Below are positions 45,753 through 55,665 of a stretch of 64,000 bases of DNA, piece by piece. How positions within the stretch are numbered: position 1 is the first letter of the stretch; every line of letters starts with the position of its first letter. The translations under genes were made by a program, and so were the position numbers. Source of the DNA: Streptomyces sp. CGMCC 4.7035 (GTDB lineage Bacteria > Actinomycetota > Actinomycetes > Streptomycetales > Streptomycetaceae); assembly GCF_031583065.1 (NCBI RefSeq), contig NZ_CP134053.1:1984001-2048000 (forward strand), read 5' to 3'. The notes beneath the pieces were generated by a model that saw only the letters and a program-made list of their open reading frames with translations, made no database searches and was not told where the DNA came from.

Positions 45753-45795
45753 CCGTGGAGCGGCGGACACGGGGTTTCGAGCCGCCGCTCCACGG
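45753..45795 (+). terminator. truB terminator
   Basis: CCGTGGAGCGGCGG (45753-45766) pairs exactly with CCGCCGCTCCACGG (45782-45795), 5 bp after the stop. Confidence 0.92.
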
Positions 45796-46264
45796 TCCCC
45801 CTCGGTTCCCCCCACAGAGGTGTATCCATCCTCACCCGCCTATTCACCCCAACGAGCAGGCGCTCGGAGTGAACCGAGGGAGCGGAAGGGGGCGCGTTCG
45901 CCGCGAGTTCTCTCCTGCTGATCACCGTCCGCCCGCCATCGCTGACAGGCACGGTCGACGGCGCGGGGGAAGCCCCGGTGTCGCCCCTGGCGGCTACGGC
46001 CGCCGCGCGCCGTCGAGCCCGTGCCGGGCCCCGGCCGCCGCGTCCCGCACTCGTGGGCCGCCCTGGTCGGCCCGAGCCACCCGCCGTATGATCAAGAGCC
46101 TTGCCGGCAGCCGGGTTCCGGCCTGACCAGCGTCCGGGGCGTACGTCCCCACGTGCCGCCCGTCACAGCCTTGATGCCGATGCGGGCCGAGGCCCACCGG
46201 CATGGCACCCTTAGACCTGCGTACAAGGCAAAGACGGACACGGGTTCGACGAGGAGCGGTCACA
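45796..46264. other. Intergenic region before ribF
   Basis: Nearly 470 bp without a supported gene. TATGAT at 46087-46092, with a weak TGGTCG 17 bp upstream, is a possible promoter for ribF. GAGGAGCGG is the ribF ribosome-binding site. No FMN-riboswitch pattern was recognised. Confidence 0.4.
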
Positions 46265-47221
46265 GTGCAGCGCTGGCGTGGCTTGGAGGACATCCCCCAG
46301 GACTGGGGGCGCAGCGTCGTCACCATCGGCTCCTACGACGGAGTCCACCGCGGACACCAGCTGATCATCCGACATGCCGTGGAACGCGCCCGTGAGCTGG
46401 GCGTTCCCTCGGTCGTCGTTACTTTCGACCCGCACCCGAGCGAGGTCGTGCGCCCCGGCAGCCACCCGCCGCTGCTCGCCCCGCACCACCGCCGCGCCGA
46501 ACTGATGGCCGAGCTCGGCGTCGACGCGTGCCTCATCCTCCCCTTCACCAGCGAGTTCTCCCGGCTCTCGCCCGCCGACTTCGTGGTCAAGGTCCTGGTG
46601 GACAAGCTGCACGCCAAGGCCGTGGTCGAGGGTCCGAACTTCCGCTTCGGCCACAAGGCCGCCGGGAACGTCGAGTTCCTGACCGAGCAGGGCAAGACGT
46701 ACGACTTCGAGGTCGAGGTGGTGGATCTGTACGTGAGCGGTGAGGCAGGCGGCGGCGAGCCCTTCTCCTCCACGCTGACCCGGCGGCTGATCGCCGAGGG
46801 CGACGTCGAAGGCGCGCGCGAGATCCTCGGGCGTCCGCACCGGGTCGAGGGCGTGGTGGTACGCGGCGCTCAGCGCGGCCGCGAACTCGGCTTCCCGACC
46901 GCCAACGTCGAGACCCTTCCGCACACCGCGATCCCGGCCGACGGCGTCTACGCCGGCTGGCTCCACGTCGAGGGCGAGGCGATGCCGGCCGCGATCTCCG
47001 TCGGTACGAACCCGCAGTTCGACGGCACCGAGCGGACCGTGGAGGCGTACGCCATCGACCGTGTCGGCCTCGATCTGTACGGGCTCCATGTGGCCGTGGA
47101 CTTCCTCGCCTATGTGCGCGGGATGCAGAAGTTCGACTCGCTGGAGGCTCTGCTGGAGGCGATGGCGGGGGACGTGAAGCGCTGCCGTGAACTGATCGAG
47201 GCTTCCGGGGACCCTGCCTGA
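46265..47221 (+). CDS. ribF: Bifunctional riboflavin kinase/FAD synthetase
   Basis: A 318-residue enzyme that makes FMN and then FAD. The N-terminal FMN adenylyltransferase domain has VVTIGSYDGVHRGHQLIIRH (the HxGH-like nucleotidyltransferase loop), VVTFDPHPSEVVRPG and EGPNFRFGHKAAGN. The C-terminal riboflavin kinase domain has RGRELGFPTANVETLPHTAI and PADGVYAGWL. GTG start (VQRWRGLEDIP) with GAGGAGCGG 6 bp upstream. It follows truB as in many actinobacteria but is separated by a terminator and a promoter region. Confidence 0.96.
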   Translation: MQRWRGLEDIPQDWGRSVVTIGSYDGVHRGHQLIIRHAVERARELGVPSVVVTFDPHPSEVVRPGSHPPLLAPHHRRAELMAELGVDACLILPFTSEFSRLSPADFVVKVLVDKLHAKAVVEGPNFRFGHKAAGNVEFLTEQGKTYDFEVEVVDLYVSGEAGGGEPFSSTLTRRLIAEGDVEGAREILGRPHRVEGVVVRGAQRGRELGFPTANVETLPHTAIPADGVYAGWLHVEGEAMPAAISVGTNPQFDGTERTVEAYAIDRVGLDLYGLHVAVDFLAYVRGMQKFDSLEALLEAMAGDVKRCRELIEASGDPA

Positions 47222-47320
47222 ACCTCACCCGGCCTTGTCCGGTTCGCGGAAACTCCTTGCCCTCACGCTCAGTTGTAGACTCCTCTCCGTCCGTAAGGTC
47301 AGTGGAACGGAGTGAACCCG

Positions 47321-47551
47321 GTGGCGACCGAGCAGGAGAAGGAAGCGCTGTACGCCATGGACATCAGTGGCGTCGAGTGGGTCGGCTCCCCTGATGGACC
47401 ACAGGACGAGCGGGTGGAGATCGCCTATCTGGAAGGCGGCGCCGTCGCCATGCGCAACTCGGCGGACCCCGACACCGTGCTCCGCTACACCGCGGCGGAG
47501 TGGCGGGCGTTCGTACTCGGGGCCCGCGACGGGGAGTTCGATCTGCAGTAG
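47321..47551 (+). CDS. DUF397-domain protein
   Basis: A 76-residue DUF397 protein: EWVGSPDGPQDERVEIAYLE, then GGAVAMRNSADPDTVLRYT and EWRAFVLGARDGEFDL, the last matching the W-x-x-F-x-x-G-x-x-x-G-E-F end of the family. DUF397 genes usually accompany helix-turn-helix regulators (BldB/WhiJ-type systems in Streptomyces), but no such partner is adjacent here. GTG 47321 was preferred because GGAACGGAG lies 9 bp upstream; GTG 47312 is in frame. TTGTAGACT (47273-47281) may be its -10 region. Confidence 0.85.
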   Translation: MATEQEKEALYAMDISGVEWVGSPDGPQDERVEIAYLEGGAVAMRNSADPDTVLRYTAAEWRAFVLGARDGEFDLQ

Positions 47552-47562
47552 GACTGTCGATC

Positions 47563-47625
47563 TGGCGGACGTCAGGGGACGTCAGGCGGGCGTGAGGCGG
47601 ACGTGAGGCGGACGTCCGGCGGACA
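47563..47625. repeat. Degenerate 10-11-bp GGCGGACGTCA-type repeats
   Basis: Five to six imperfect copies of GGCGGACGT(C/G) follow the DUF397 stop codon and end at the terminator. Confidence 0.6.
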
Positions 47626-47626
47626 C

Positions 47627-47661
47627 CAGAGGGCCGGCACCGTTAAGGTGCCGGCCCTCTG
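47627..47661. terminator. Terminator between DUF397 gene and ESX ATPase
   Basis: CAGAGGGCCGGCACC (47627-47641) is exactly complemented by GGTGCCGGCCCTCTG (47647-47661) around GTTAA. It can serve both converging genes. Confidence 0.95.
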
Positions 47662-47679
47662 ACGTTGCCGATCGGTCCG

Positions 47680-50600
47680 CTACTGCTGCGTCCAGCCGGG
47701 CGGTATGGCGCCGTGCTGCTGGTTCTGCTGTGGATTCTGCGGTGGATTCTGCGGTGGTGCCGGCTGCTGCTGCCAGCCCTGTCCCGGTCCGGGCTGCTGC
47801 GGGGGCTGCTGCCAGCCCTGTCCCGGTCCGGGCTGCTGCTGCGGCGGGGGCTGCTGCCAGTCCTGCCCCGGCTGGGGCGTGCCGCCCGGCTGGGCGTAGG
47901 GCTGCTGGGGCTGCTGCGGGGGCGCGTACCCCTGCGGCTGCTGCTGGAACTGCAGGTTCGGGTTGCCGAAGCCCTGCTGTGTACGGGCGATGTCCTCGGC
48001 GATGAGGGCGGCGAGATCGAAGTAGGCCTCGCGGGTCTTGGGACGCATCATGTTGAGGTCCACCTCGGCGCCTGCCGCGAGGTGTTCGTCGAAGGGCACC
48101 ACGACGACACCGCGGCAGCGGGTCTCGAAGTGCGCGACGATGTCCTCCACCTTGATCATCTTGCCCGTCTCGCGGACACCGGAGATCACGGTGACCGACC
48201 GCTGGACGAGATCGGCGAACCCGTTCGCCGACAGCCAGTCGAGCGTTGTCGAGGCGCTGCTCGCACCGTCCACCGAGGGAGTGGAGATGATGATCAACTG
48301 GTCGGCGAGGTCCAGGACTCCGCGCATCGCGCTGTAGAGCAGACCGGTACCCGAGTCCGTGAGGATGATCGGATACTGCCTGCCCAGCACGTCGAGCGCG
48401 CTGCGGTAATCCTGGTCGTTGAAGGTGGTGGAGACCGCCGGGTCCACGTCGTTGGCGATGATCTCCAGCCCCGACGGCGCCTGCGAGGTGAAGCGGCGGA
48501 TGTCCATGTAGCTGTTCAGCTGAGGGATCGCCTGCACGAGGTCGCGGATGGTGGCGCCCGTCTCGCGCCGCACGCGTCGGCCGAGGGTGCCGGCGTCCGG
48601 GTTGGCGTCGATCGCCAGGATCTTGTCCTGGCGCTCGGTGGCGAGCGTGGCGCCGAGCGACATGGTCGTCGTGGTCTTGCCGACGCCGCCCTTGAGGCTG
48701 ATCACCGCGATCCGGTAGCAGGACATCACCGGCGTGCGGATCAGGCTGAGCTTCCGCTGCCGCTCCGCCTCCTCCTTCTTGGCGCCGAACTTGAAGCGGG
48801 ACGGGCCCGCGTTGTTCTTGCGGGCCTTGGGCTGATTGCGCAGCAGCCGGTCGGAGGAGAGCTCCACGGCGGCGTTGTAGCCGAGCGGGGTGCCGGGTGC
48901 GGCCTGCTGCTGCGGGGCACCGGGTCCGGCCTGTGGGCCGACCGGGGCGGTCCAGCCCTGGTTGCCGTAGGCGGCGGGCGGGGCAGCGGGGTGCTGCTGG
49001 GGCGCAGGCTGCTGGGCCGGGGGCTGCTGGTGGGGCAGCGGCTGGGCCGGAGGCTGCTGGTGGGGCGCGGGCGGCTGCGACTGCGGCTGGGCGGGCTGCT
49101 GCGACTGGGCGGGCTGCGGGTAGCCGTACCCGGCCTGCTGGGGCGGATAACCGTAACCAACCGGTCCGGGCTGCTGCGGGAAGCCGTACCCGGCGGCCTG
49201 CGGCTGCCCGGCTTGCGGCTGTGGGGGCTGGGGCTGTGCCGGCTGGGGCGCCTGCCGCGGGTCGACCGGTGCGGGCTGTCCGCCCTGTGCGGGGTACCCG
49301 GGCTGCTGCTGGGGCGGGCCGAAGGAGCCCTGCGGCGGGGTCTGGTACGCGGGGTGTCCGGGCTGCGGCTGGGCGGGCGGTTGGGGGTAGCCGTATCCGG
49401 CTGCCTGCGCGGCTGCGGCTTGCGCGGCTGCGGCCTGCGCGGCGGCCGCGGCCTGCTGGTCCGGCTGCCCAGGCTGCCCCGGCTGCTGCGGTACTCCCTG
49501 GGCAGGGTGCGCGGGCACGTAGCCCTGCGGCAGCGGGGGAAGCTCGTGGTCGGGTTGGGGTGCAGCGGGGGCGTGCGCCGTGGGGGCCTGCGCCGTGGGC
49601 GGCGTCGGGGGCTGCTGCCCCTGCGCCGCAGGCAAGGGTCCGGGAGCGGTGGGCGTCGGCTGTGCCTCTGCCTCTGCCGTTGCCTCGGGCGCTGCTTCCG
49701 CCGTCGTTGACGCGGTCTCGGTTTCGGAAGTGATCTCGGTGTCGGACTCGGACTCGGACTCGGGCGCGGGCGCGGATGCGGACTCGATCTCGGTCTCGTT
49801 TTCGGCCTGCGCGGGGGATCCGGCATCGGACCGGACGTCCGCCGCCTCGTCGCCCTCCGCACCGGACACGGACCCGGCGGCGTCACCCGACTCCGCCGCG
49901 TCGCTCCGCTCCTCCTCCGACTCCTCGTCGTCGTGGGCATCGCCGAACAGCCTCGCCGCCTCGGCGTCGGCGGCAGCATGGTTGAGCTCGGACATCGGCT
50001 GCTCGGGCATCGGCTGCGCAGGGGTGGGCTGTTGGGGCATCGGCTGTGCGGCGGCGGGCTGTTGGGGGACGCCCGCCGACGGGGCAGCGGCCTGGGGCGG
50101 GTTGCCCTGGGCGTCGTCGTCGACCGGCCGCAGCACGGGGAAGCCGGGCGCGCTGGGTGGTGGGGCCGGCGTCTGCTGCTGAGGCTGTCCGTAACTGCCG
50201 GACGTGTCCTGGTTCGGCTGGGGCATGCCCGCCCCCGCCTGCTGGGGGTAGCCGTACCCGCCCGGTGCCGCCGCGCCGCCGGCCGCGTACGGGGTGCCCG
50301 GCGCGGACTGCTGCTGCGGAAATCCGTAGCCACCCGTGCCGTACTGGCCGTACTGGTTCACGCCAGGCGCGCCCTGGGCGCCCTGCACGGGCTGCGCGGG
50401 CTGCTGCGGCGCGCCTTGGACGGGCTGCTGCGGTGAGCCCTGAACAGGCTGCTGCGGCGCGCCCTGGGCGTAAGGCTGTGCCGGTGCGGGAGCGTGCGGT
50501 GTGGGAGCGTGCGGTGCCGGAGCCTGAGGTGCGGGAGCCTGTGGGGCGGGAGCGGGCGTCGCGGGAGCCTGGGGTGCCGGAGCGTGCGGGACGGGAGCCT

Positions 50601-50877
50601 GGGGGACGGGAGCCTGGGGGACGGCACCGCCCGGCGGCCCGGTGGGTGGACCAGTGGGAGGCCCGACGGGCGGCCCGACAGGCGGTCCGGGAGGCGGCGG
50701 TGGCGAAGTCTGCCCGGCGGTCGGTTGTCCGCCGGCGGCGGAGCCACCCTGCGTGTTCTGGGCGTACCAGGCGGGAGGCGTGTAGACGATTTCGAACTCG
50801 CCGGTGAGATCCACCTCGTGATCGTCCCCGTCCGAGGACGGGCTGCCGCCGTTGTACTCGGACCGATCCCTGTTCAC
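47680..50877 (-). CDS. EspI-like type VII secretion ATPase with long Pro/Gln-rich region
   Basis: A 1065-residue protein. It starts with a short acidic part ([20 protein letters not shown]). About 600 residues of Pro/Gln/Ala-rich repeats follow ([25 protein letters not shown]). A MinD/ParA-type ATPase domain spans about 715-980: [20 protein letters not shown] with the Walker lysine at 734, [17 protein letters not shown], and [21 protein letters not shown] second Gln/Pro/Gly-rich tail ends the protein. This layout matches EspI-type proteins of mycobacterial ESX loci and the ATPase at the edge of streptomycete ESX loci. The GTG start ([11 protein letters not shown]) has AGGAGG 8 bp upstream. 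The expected role is energy sensing or regulation of secretion; this is from the family. Confidence 0.8.
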   Translation of the reverse strand: MNRDRSEYNGGSPSSDGDDHEVDLTGEFEIVYTPPAWYAQNTQGGSAAGGQPTAGQTSPPPPPGPPVGPPVGPPTGPPTGPPGGAVPQAPVPQAPVPHAPAPQAPATPAPAPQAPAPQAPAPHAPTPHAPAPAQPYAQGAPQQPVQGSPQQPVQGAPQQPAQPVQGAQGAPGVNQYGQYGTGGYGFPQQQSAPGTPYAAGGAAAPGGYGYPQQAGAGMPQPNQDTSGSYGQPQQQTPAPPPSAPGFPVLRPVDDDAQGNPPQAAAPSAGVPQQPAAAQPMPQQPTPAQPMPEQPMSELNHAAADAEAARLFGDAHDDEESEEERSDAAESGDAAGSVSGAEGDEAADVRSDAGSPAQAENETEIESASAPAPESESESDTEITSETETASTTAEAAPEATAEAEAQPTPTAPGPLPAAQGQQPPTPPTAQAPTAHAPAAPQPDHELPPLPQGYVPAHPAQGVPQQPGQPGQPDQQAAAAAQAAAAQAAAAQAAGYGYPQPPAQPQPGHPAYQTPPQGSFGPPQQQPGYPAQGGQPAPVDPRQAPQPAQPQPPQPQAGQPQAAGYGFPQQPGPVGYGYPPQQAGYGYPQPAQSQQPAQPQSQPPAPHQQPPAQPLPHQQPPAQQPAPQQHPAAPPAAYGNQGWTAPVGPQAGPGAPQQQAAPGTPLGYNAAVELSSDRLLRNQPKARKNNAGPSRFKFGAKKEEAERQRKLSLIRTPVMSCYRIAVISLKGGVGKTTTTMSLGATLATERQDKILAIDANPDAGTLGRRVRRETGATIRDLVQAIPQLNSYMDIRRFTSQAPSGLEIIANDVDPAVSTTFNDQDYRSALDVLGRQYPIILTDSGTGLLYSAMRGVLDLADQLIIISTPSVDGASSASTTLDWLSANGFADLVQRSVTVISGVRETGKMIKVEDIVAHFETRCRGVVVVPFDEHLAAGAEVDLNMMRPKTREAYFDLAALIAEDIARTQQGFGNPNLQFQQQPQGYAPPQQPQQPYAQPGGTPQPGQDWQQPPPQQQPGPGQGWQQPPQQPGPGQGWQQQPAPPQNPPQNPQQNQQHGAIPPGWTQQ

Positions 50878-51084
50878 TGCTTGCCTCCTGGTCAGCCACT
50901 GCTGCTGAGTTGGTCGTCGTCGCGGCCGGGCGGACCGAGTGGCGAGTCCCACGCGGCTGCGATCGTCACCGCATCACCAGAAGACTAATCACTCGCATCG
51001 CGGTACGGAAAAGCGCCTGTGGGCGCGGCCGGGCCCGCACCGCGCCCGCAGAGAACCCGCATGGATGACGAGTCGTCAGTCTCG

Positions 51085-51927
51085 TCAGTCCATACGGCGG
51101 GCCACACCGAGAAGGCCCGTCTCCGCATCGGTGGGTTCGGTCATGACGAACTTGTGGTGCTTGCGGGTGCACCACAGGGCGACGCCGTCGTAAAGGGTCG
51201 GCAGCAGCTGGAGTTGCTCGTCCGGGATGCCCAGAGTGTCCCGTACGATCTCGGTCTCCTGGGGTGAGATGCGCTGGATCCCGACCAGTTGGGCCTGGGC
51301 CAGCCAGCGCGGCGCGTGCTCGCCGACGAACGGCAGCACCGTCACCACGGCCTGCCACGGCAGGGAGGTCACCCGTCCGCGCGGCGGGCGAATGCCGCAG
51401 TCCCGGATCAACACCACCGGGCTGGAGACGGAGGGGCCCTGCGCGGGCACCCGTCCCACCGGGTAGACCGTCACGCACTGCTGGCCGCCGCCCGCGGTCT
51501 GGGCCAGCTGCTGCCAGGCCTGCGGACGGCCGGTCTCGACGCCCACGCGCGCCCCCGTCGCGGCGGCGCGCAGCGCCAGCACCTGGGCGAGCCAGAGGCC
51601 ACCCACGAGGACGACGTCGAAGGGGGTGGGACGGGACAGGCCGAGCACGGCGGGCTGCGATTCCGGGTCGGTGCCGATGATCACGCCGTCGTCGCCGAGC
51701 GGCATGCTGATCGCCGTGAGCTCGTCGACAGTGACGACATGGCGGTTCCGGCGCGGCCCGCGCAGCCCGAAACCCGGGCTGACGATGCGCCGTTGCTGTT
51801 GCGGTGTCTGCGGCTGCCGGATGATGGGGATCATGCCGGTGTCGGTGGGCGAGGCCACGTGCGCCGGCGTGCGTCCGGCGGCCCGGCCGTGCTGTCCCGG
51901 GTCCGTGACCGTAGCGGGGTGGGACAT
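51085..51927 (-). CDS. ESX-locus protein of unknown function
   Basis: A 280-residue soluble protein without signal peptide or membrane segment. It contains RHVVTVDELTAISMPLGDDG, DVVLVGGLWLAQVLALRAAA, GVETGRPQAWQQLAQTAGGG, VVLIRDCGIRPPRG and a C-terminal LYDGVALWCTRKHHKFVMTE stretch. No domain was recognised; the strand-helix alternation suggests an alpha/beta fold. Its ATG overlaps the eccE stop by one base (TGATG), so it is co-translated with EccE and probably belongs to the secretion apparatus or its control. Homologues occur at this place in streptomycete ESX loci (from memory). Confidence 0.65.
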   Translation of the reverse strand: MSHPATVTDPGQHGRAAGRTPAHVASPTDTGMIPIIRQPQTPQQQRRIVSPGFGLRGPRRNRHVVTVDELTAISMPLGDDGVIIGTDPESQPAVLGLSRPTPFDVVLVGGLWLAQVLALRAAATGARVGVETGRPQAWQQLAQTAGGGQQCVTVYPVGRVPAQGPSVSSPVVLIRDCGIRPPRGRVTSLPWQAVVTVLPFVGEHAPRWLAQAQLVGIQRISPQETEIVRDTLGIPDEQLQLLPTLYDGVALWCTRKHHKFVMTEPTDAETGLLGVARRMD

Positions 51928-53249
51928 CAGTACGTACCTCCGAGCGGCAGAGTGGCGAGGGCTCCGGGGACCTGCTCCCGGTCGAGGCGCACGAGACCGA
52001 CCTTCGCGGCACTCGCGGCCCGCTCCAACTCGCGTCCGATCTGTCCGAGTTCGTCGTCACCACGGGCGGTGACGCGGATGTGCCCGGTGAGCGAGACGCC
52101 CCGGTTGCCGGCCCTGCCCAGGGTCACGCTGAACGTCGTGGCGAGCACGGGGAGCGAGGTGAACCGCGTGATCAGCTCGGGCAGCGCCACACCACCGTTG
52201 CCCAACTGCGGCCAGCGGGAGAGCCAGTACGTGGTGTGCCACCGGTCGTCGACCCGCCAGCTCCGTACCGACTCGACCGTACGCCGCTGCGGCTGCCGCC
52301 CGTCCTGCGCGTGCTGCGCGTTGACCCGCGGGTTCAGGCAGCTGGACGTCGCGAGCGCCTGCACCAGCTCGTTCTCGTCCAGAATGGTCGCCTTGAAGCC
52401 GGCCCCGGCCAGCCGGCTCGCCAGCTGGTCGGCCACCCGCAACAGTGCGCGCTGCGCCCCTGGAACGCCGTCTCCGCGTGCCTGAACGGCCTCCGGGCAC
52501 AGTTCCGGGTCGAGCTTGAGGGCGACCCAGGTGAGCCGGAGCGCGGGAGAACCGGCCTGTGCCTGCAGGGGGCCGTACGACCGCGCGGCGACCGACTGCT
52601 GGGGCAGATGAGGCGCGGGCGCCGGCTGCGTGTGCTGCACGACCTGTGCCGACGCGAGACGGATCCCGTCGACCTCCAGGGCGCCGTGGATCAGCTGGAG
52701 CGGCAGCTGCCGCCCGGCGGAGTCGGGCCGCAGCGGCTGATCTCCCGGCTGCACGAAGAGCACGGCGGTCAGGAAGGTCCCGTCGCCGATCATGCCGATC
52801 GAGCGGTCGTCACGGGATACGAAGCTGTACGTCCGCAGGGCCGGGTCGCACTCGACGGTGGGGGCCAGCATCGGGTCCGTCCCGGGCGGGACGGGCAGCT
52901 TGGCCTCGCGTCGGCGACGCCTCAGCGCGCGCGTCGTCTCGTACCACTCGGGCAGCGGCCGGCGGCCCCGGCGCAGGACCGCCAGGAGAAGCAGCAGCGC
53001 CGCCACGGCACCGGCCGGGGCCAGCAGCCACGATGCGTCGGTGGCCCAGGCGGCCACCATGACGGCCGCCGCGAGCTCCACCAGGATGAGCTGCTGCAAC
53101 CGCAGCGGGCCCATACCGCCGGGGCTGGGCAGCGTACGCGGCGACGCGGCGGCGGGAGCCGGAGCCGACCCGCGTCTGCGGCCAGGACCGTCGCCGTCCT
53201 GTTGCTGCTGTGTGCGGCGTACGCGCCGAGTGCTCGTAGCGCTGGTCAT
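51927..53249 (-). CDS. eccE: Type VII secretion protein EccE
   Basis: A 440-residue membrane protein. After a basic Gln/Arg-rich N-terminus it has two adjacent hydrophobic helices (LILVELAAAVMVAAWA and LLAPAGAVAALLLLLAVL, about 50-95), then a soluble domain on one face (LRTYSFVSRDDRSIGMIGDG, RLTWVALKLDPELCPEAV, SVTLGRAGNRGVSLTGHIRV). This is the EccE layout, a peripheral component of the ESX membrane complex. ATG 53249 (MTSATSTRR) was chosen because AAAGGGA is 11 bp upstream; ATG 53261 is an alternative. It begins the minus-strand operon eccE - 51085 gene - EspI-like gene, transcribed away from eccB. Confidence 0.82.
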   Translation of the reverse strand: MTSATSTRRVRRTQQQQDGDGPGRRRGSAPAPAAASPRTLPSPGGMGPLRLQQLILVELAAAVMVAAWATDASWLLAPAGAVAALLLLLAVLRRGRRPLPEWYETTRALRRRRREAKLPVPPGTDPMLAPTVECDPALRTYSFVSRDDRSIGMIGDGTFLTAVLFVQPGDQPLRPDSAGRQLPLQLIHGALEVDGIRLASAQVVQHTQPAPAPHLPQQSVAARSYGPLQAQAGSPALRLTWVALKLDPELCPEAVQARGDGVPGAQRALLRVADQLASRLAGAGFKATILDENELVQALATSSCLNPRVNAQHAQDGRQPQRRTVESVRSWRVDDRWHTTYWLSRWPQLGNGGVALPELITRFTSLPVLATTFSVTLGRAGNRGVSLTGHIRVTARGDDELGQIGRELERAASAAKVGLVRLDREQVPGALATLPLGGTY

Positions 53250-53567
53250 CCCCCGGGACATCCCTTTCGCGAAGTGGTGGCCGTTCGTCGGGCGGAGATC
53301 CTCTGTTGGAGATCCCGGCGACGGGCCAGGGGCGCCGATGGCCCACATCTCTGTGCGAGTGGCTCACGGTACCCGCTGCGGAACGCGGGGCGACACAGGG
53401 GACACCGAAACCCCAGGTGGCCAGCCTTTCACGGACCGGCCCCGCATGGTGGAGCGCTGTGGTGAAGCTCTGTGAAGATGCGGGGGCTGCCGTACACCTG
53501 ATGGATCGTCGCTTCGCGGCGCAGTGCATAGTAGGTGACTGCTCGGCCGAAGTGGCCTCGCGAATGC
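53250..53567. other. eccE-eccB divergent region, left part
   Basis: No supported gene. It should hold the eccE promoter. GTGAAG (53462) and TGTGAAGATGC (53471) give, on the other strand, the pair GCATCTTCACAGAGCTTCAC, similar to pairs before mycP and dxr. Confidence 0.4.
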
Positions 53568-53808
53568 GATCGAGCACCATGAACACGATCGTGACGAACG
53601 CGATCGTGACGAACGCGATCGTGACGAACGCGGACGTGATCGTCACGAACACGATCGAGCACCACGAAGACGATCGAGCACCACGAACACGAACGTGATC
53701 GTCACGAACACAAACACGTTCGTGACGACACGTTCGTAACGACGCGTTCGTGACGACACGTTCGTGACGTACACGGACGTGATCGTCGCGAACGCGATCG
53801 AGCACCAC
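53568..53808. repeat. Inverted and direct repeat array upstream of eccB
   Basis: Three exact 15-bp units CGATCGTGACGAACG start at 53586, 53601 and 53616. Four near-exact 14-bp units CGTTCGTGACGACA start at 53717, 53731, 53745 and 53759. The second family is nearly the reverse complement of the first (TCGTGACGAACG against TCGTCACGAACG). Between them lie further GATCGTCACGAACAC and GATCGAGCACCACGAA copies. The array ends 21 bp before the eccB ATG. Confidence 0.85.
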
Positions 53809-53829
53809 AAAACGGGAGACTGGGGGATC

Positions 53830-55452
53830 ATGGCAAAGCGTCGGGATGAGCTCGCCGCCTACACGTTCGCTCGCAAGCGCACCGTCGCGGCGTTCCTGGC
53901 ACCATCGCCGGGGGGCTCCGAAGAAGGCGCGCCGCGTCCCGTCCACACGGTGATGCCCAGCCTGGCGATGGGCGTTGTGCTGGTGGTGGGCTTCATCGCG
54001 TGGGGCGTGATAAAGCCGGCGGCGCCGGCGGGCTGGGACAAACCCGGCGAGTACATCATCGTGGACAGCGACTCCACGACGCGCTACGTCGTCCTCCCCG
54101 ACGAGACGTCGAACGGCAAGAAGACCCCGACGCTGCACCCCGTCCTGAATTACGCCTCCGCCAAGCTCCTGCTCGACAAGGGCAAGGGCAGCGTCCTCGA
54201 GGTCCCCGGCAAGGAGATCGACAAGAGCGGCATCCCGCACGGCGCGACCCTCGGCATCCCCTACGCCCCCGACCGGCTGCCCGCCAAGGAAGACGCGGAG
54301 AAGGCGAAGACCTGGGCGGTGTGCGAGCGCCGGGCCCCCGGATCGGACGATGCCATCGACCGCGCCGTCTTCGTCCTCGACTCCGACGACGCCAAGTCGC
54401 TGGACAACGCGGGCAAGGTCGACGCGCGAGAGGCCCTGTACGTCATCGACTCCAAGACCTCACGGGAATACCTGGTCGACGGCAAGGGCAACGCCTTCCT
54501 GCTGGGCGGCCCGTCGGGTCTCGACGGCACCACGATGGAACAGTTGCGCGCCGCCGTCATCGGCACCACGGCCGAGCCGCAGCCGGTGAGCCAGCAGTGG
54601 CTGCACACCCTCAACGAGCGCGGCGTCATCACCTTCCCGACGGTTCCGTCCATCGGTCAGCGCACCTCCGTCAAGGGGCTGCCCGAGGATGCGAGCACGG
54701 TGGGCCGGGTGCTCAAGGCGCAGGACGCGCAGGGCGAGCAGTACTACGTCGTCCTCAAGGACCGGATCGCCGCCATCACACCGTTCGTGGCCAGCCTGCT
54801 CAAGAGCTCGCCCTCCGCCAAGACGGCGTACGGGACCGACGAGATCACCGACATCAAGGCCGACACCCCGGACATCATCGCCGCCAACGGGGGCCAGGCG
54901 GACAGCTTCTATGCCGACAAGGGATGGCCCCAGACCGTTCCGCGGCAGGCCAACCCGGCGGCGACGGCGACCGGGGAGGCCCGTACCACCTCGTGCAGCG
55001 TCTACAGCGGCACCATCGGCGAGAACAGGAAGCCGGAGCTCGCCGCCTGGGCCGGGACGGCGTATCCCAAGAAGGTCATCGCCGATTCGCTGAGCGCATA
55101 CGTCTCGTCCGGTTCGGGGCTCCTTTTCCAGGAGGTCACCGGTACGGCGCAGGGCGGCGGTGCGACGTACCTGCTGACGGACACGGGCCTGCGCTACTCG
55201 CTGCCGTCGAACAACGACAGCGCGGCGAAGGGAAGCGCCGGCGATTCGTCCTCGTCCTCGTCCTCGACTTCGTCTTCTGCCTCCTCCTCCTCCTCCTCGG
55301 AGGGAGGAGCGAGCGAGACGGACAAGGCACGCACGCGGCTGGGCTACGAGAAGGTTTCCAACCCAGCGATCGTGCCGCAGTCTTGGGCGACGTTCATCCC
55401 CAAGGGGCCCACCCTGGACACCGTCAGCGCGGCGCAGCCGCAGAGCCAATGA
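53830..55452 (+). CDS. eccB: Type VII secretion protein EccB
   Basis: A 540-residue membrane-anchored core component of the ESX translocon. The conserved N-terminus MAKRRDELAAYTFARKRTVA is the EccB signature. One transmembrane helix (about 43-63, MPSLAMGVVLVVGFIAWGV) follows; the rest is the large extracytoplasmic domain with four-fold EccB repeats (YIIVDSDSTTRYVVLPDE, REALYVIDSKTSREYLVDGK, TTSCSVYSGT). A Ser-rich stretch near 475-500 is a linker, and AIVPQSWATFIPKGPTLDTV ends the domain. ATG with GGGGGATC before it. A repeat array lies directly upstream. First gene of the plus-strand ESX unit. Confidence 0.92.
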   Translation: MAKRRDELAAYTFARKRTVAAFLAPSPGGSEEGAPRPVHTVMPSLAMGVVLVVGFIAWGVIKPAAPAGWDKPGEYIIVDSDSTTRYVVLPDETSNGKKTPTLHPVLNYASAKLLLDKGKGSVLEVPGKEIDKSGIPHGATLGIPYAPDRLPAKEDAEKAKTWAVCERRAPGSDDAIDRAVFVLDSDDAKSLDNAGKVDAREALYVIDSKTSREYLVDGKGNAFLLGGPSGLDGTTMEQLRAAVIGTTAEPQPVSQQWLHTLNERGVITFPTVPSIGQRTSVKGLPEDASTVGRVLKAQDAQGEQYYVVLKDRIAAITPFVASLLKSSPSAKTAYGTDEITDIKADTPDIIAANGGQADSFYADKGWPQTVPRQANPAATATGEARTTSCSVYSGTIGENRKPELAAWAGTAYPKKVIADSLSAYVSSGSGLLFQEVTGTAQGGGATYLLTDTGLRYSLPSNNDSAAKGSAGDSSSSSSSTSSSASSSSSSEGGASETDKARTRLGYEKVSNPAIVPQSWATFIPKGPTLDTVSAAQPQSQ

Positions 55453-55665
55453 CCGGCCAAGCCAACGGGCCTGCGCGCACGCGGACTTGAGCTGACGGAT
55501 CACAGGACGATCGCTCAAGTGTGTGAGCCGTGTAACTGATTGGCCTTGCCTGTGGATGAGTGACAGGCGGACGATAGAGTGTTTGCAGCACTCAAAGATG
55601 CGAAGCTTTTCCGGGCACCCGCGCAGGTTTGCCCGGCTCAACGACTACATGGGGGAAGGTTCATC
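55453..55665. promoter_or_regulatory. Intergenic region before the first esx gene
   Basis: About 210 bp, more AT-rich than its surroundings, with no gene. A promoter for the esx pair is likely here (TTGCCT at 55546 and TAGAGT at 55575 are weak hexamers with too long a spacer). GGGGGAAGG is the ribosome-binding site. Confidence 0.35.

Noticed and set aside
45796..46264. FMN riboswitch before ribF
   Set aside because: The conserved RFN-element segments were not found, and the gene encodes the flavin kinase rather than the biosynthetic operon.
47312..47551. Toxin-antitoxin role for the DUF397 protein
   Set aside because: No adjacent helix-turn-helix or kinase partner is present to support it.
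47665..49710. Long plus-strand open frame of 681 codons opposite the ESX ATPase gene
   Set aside because: It is antisense to the Pro/Gln-rich repeats, encodes Leu/Gly/Arg-rich sequence without family resemblance, and the minus-strand frame has a clear MinD-type ATPase domain and ribosome-binding site.
53586..53772. Regular repeats considered as a CRISPR array
   Set aside because: Units are contiguous 14-15 bp copies with no unique spacers, in both orientations, and no cas genes are present.
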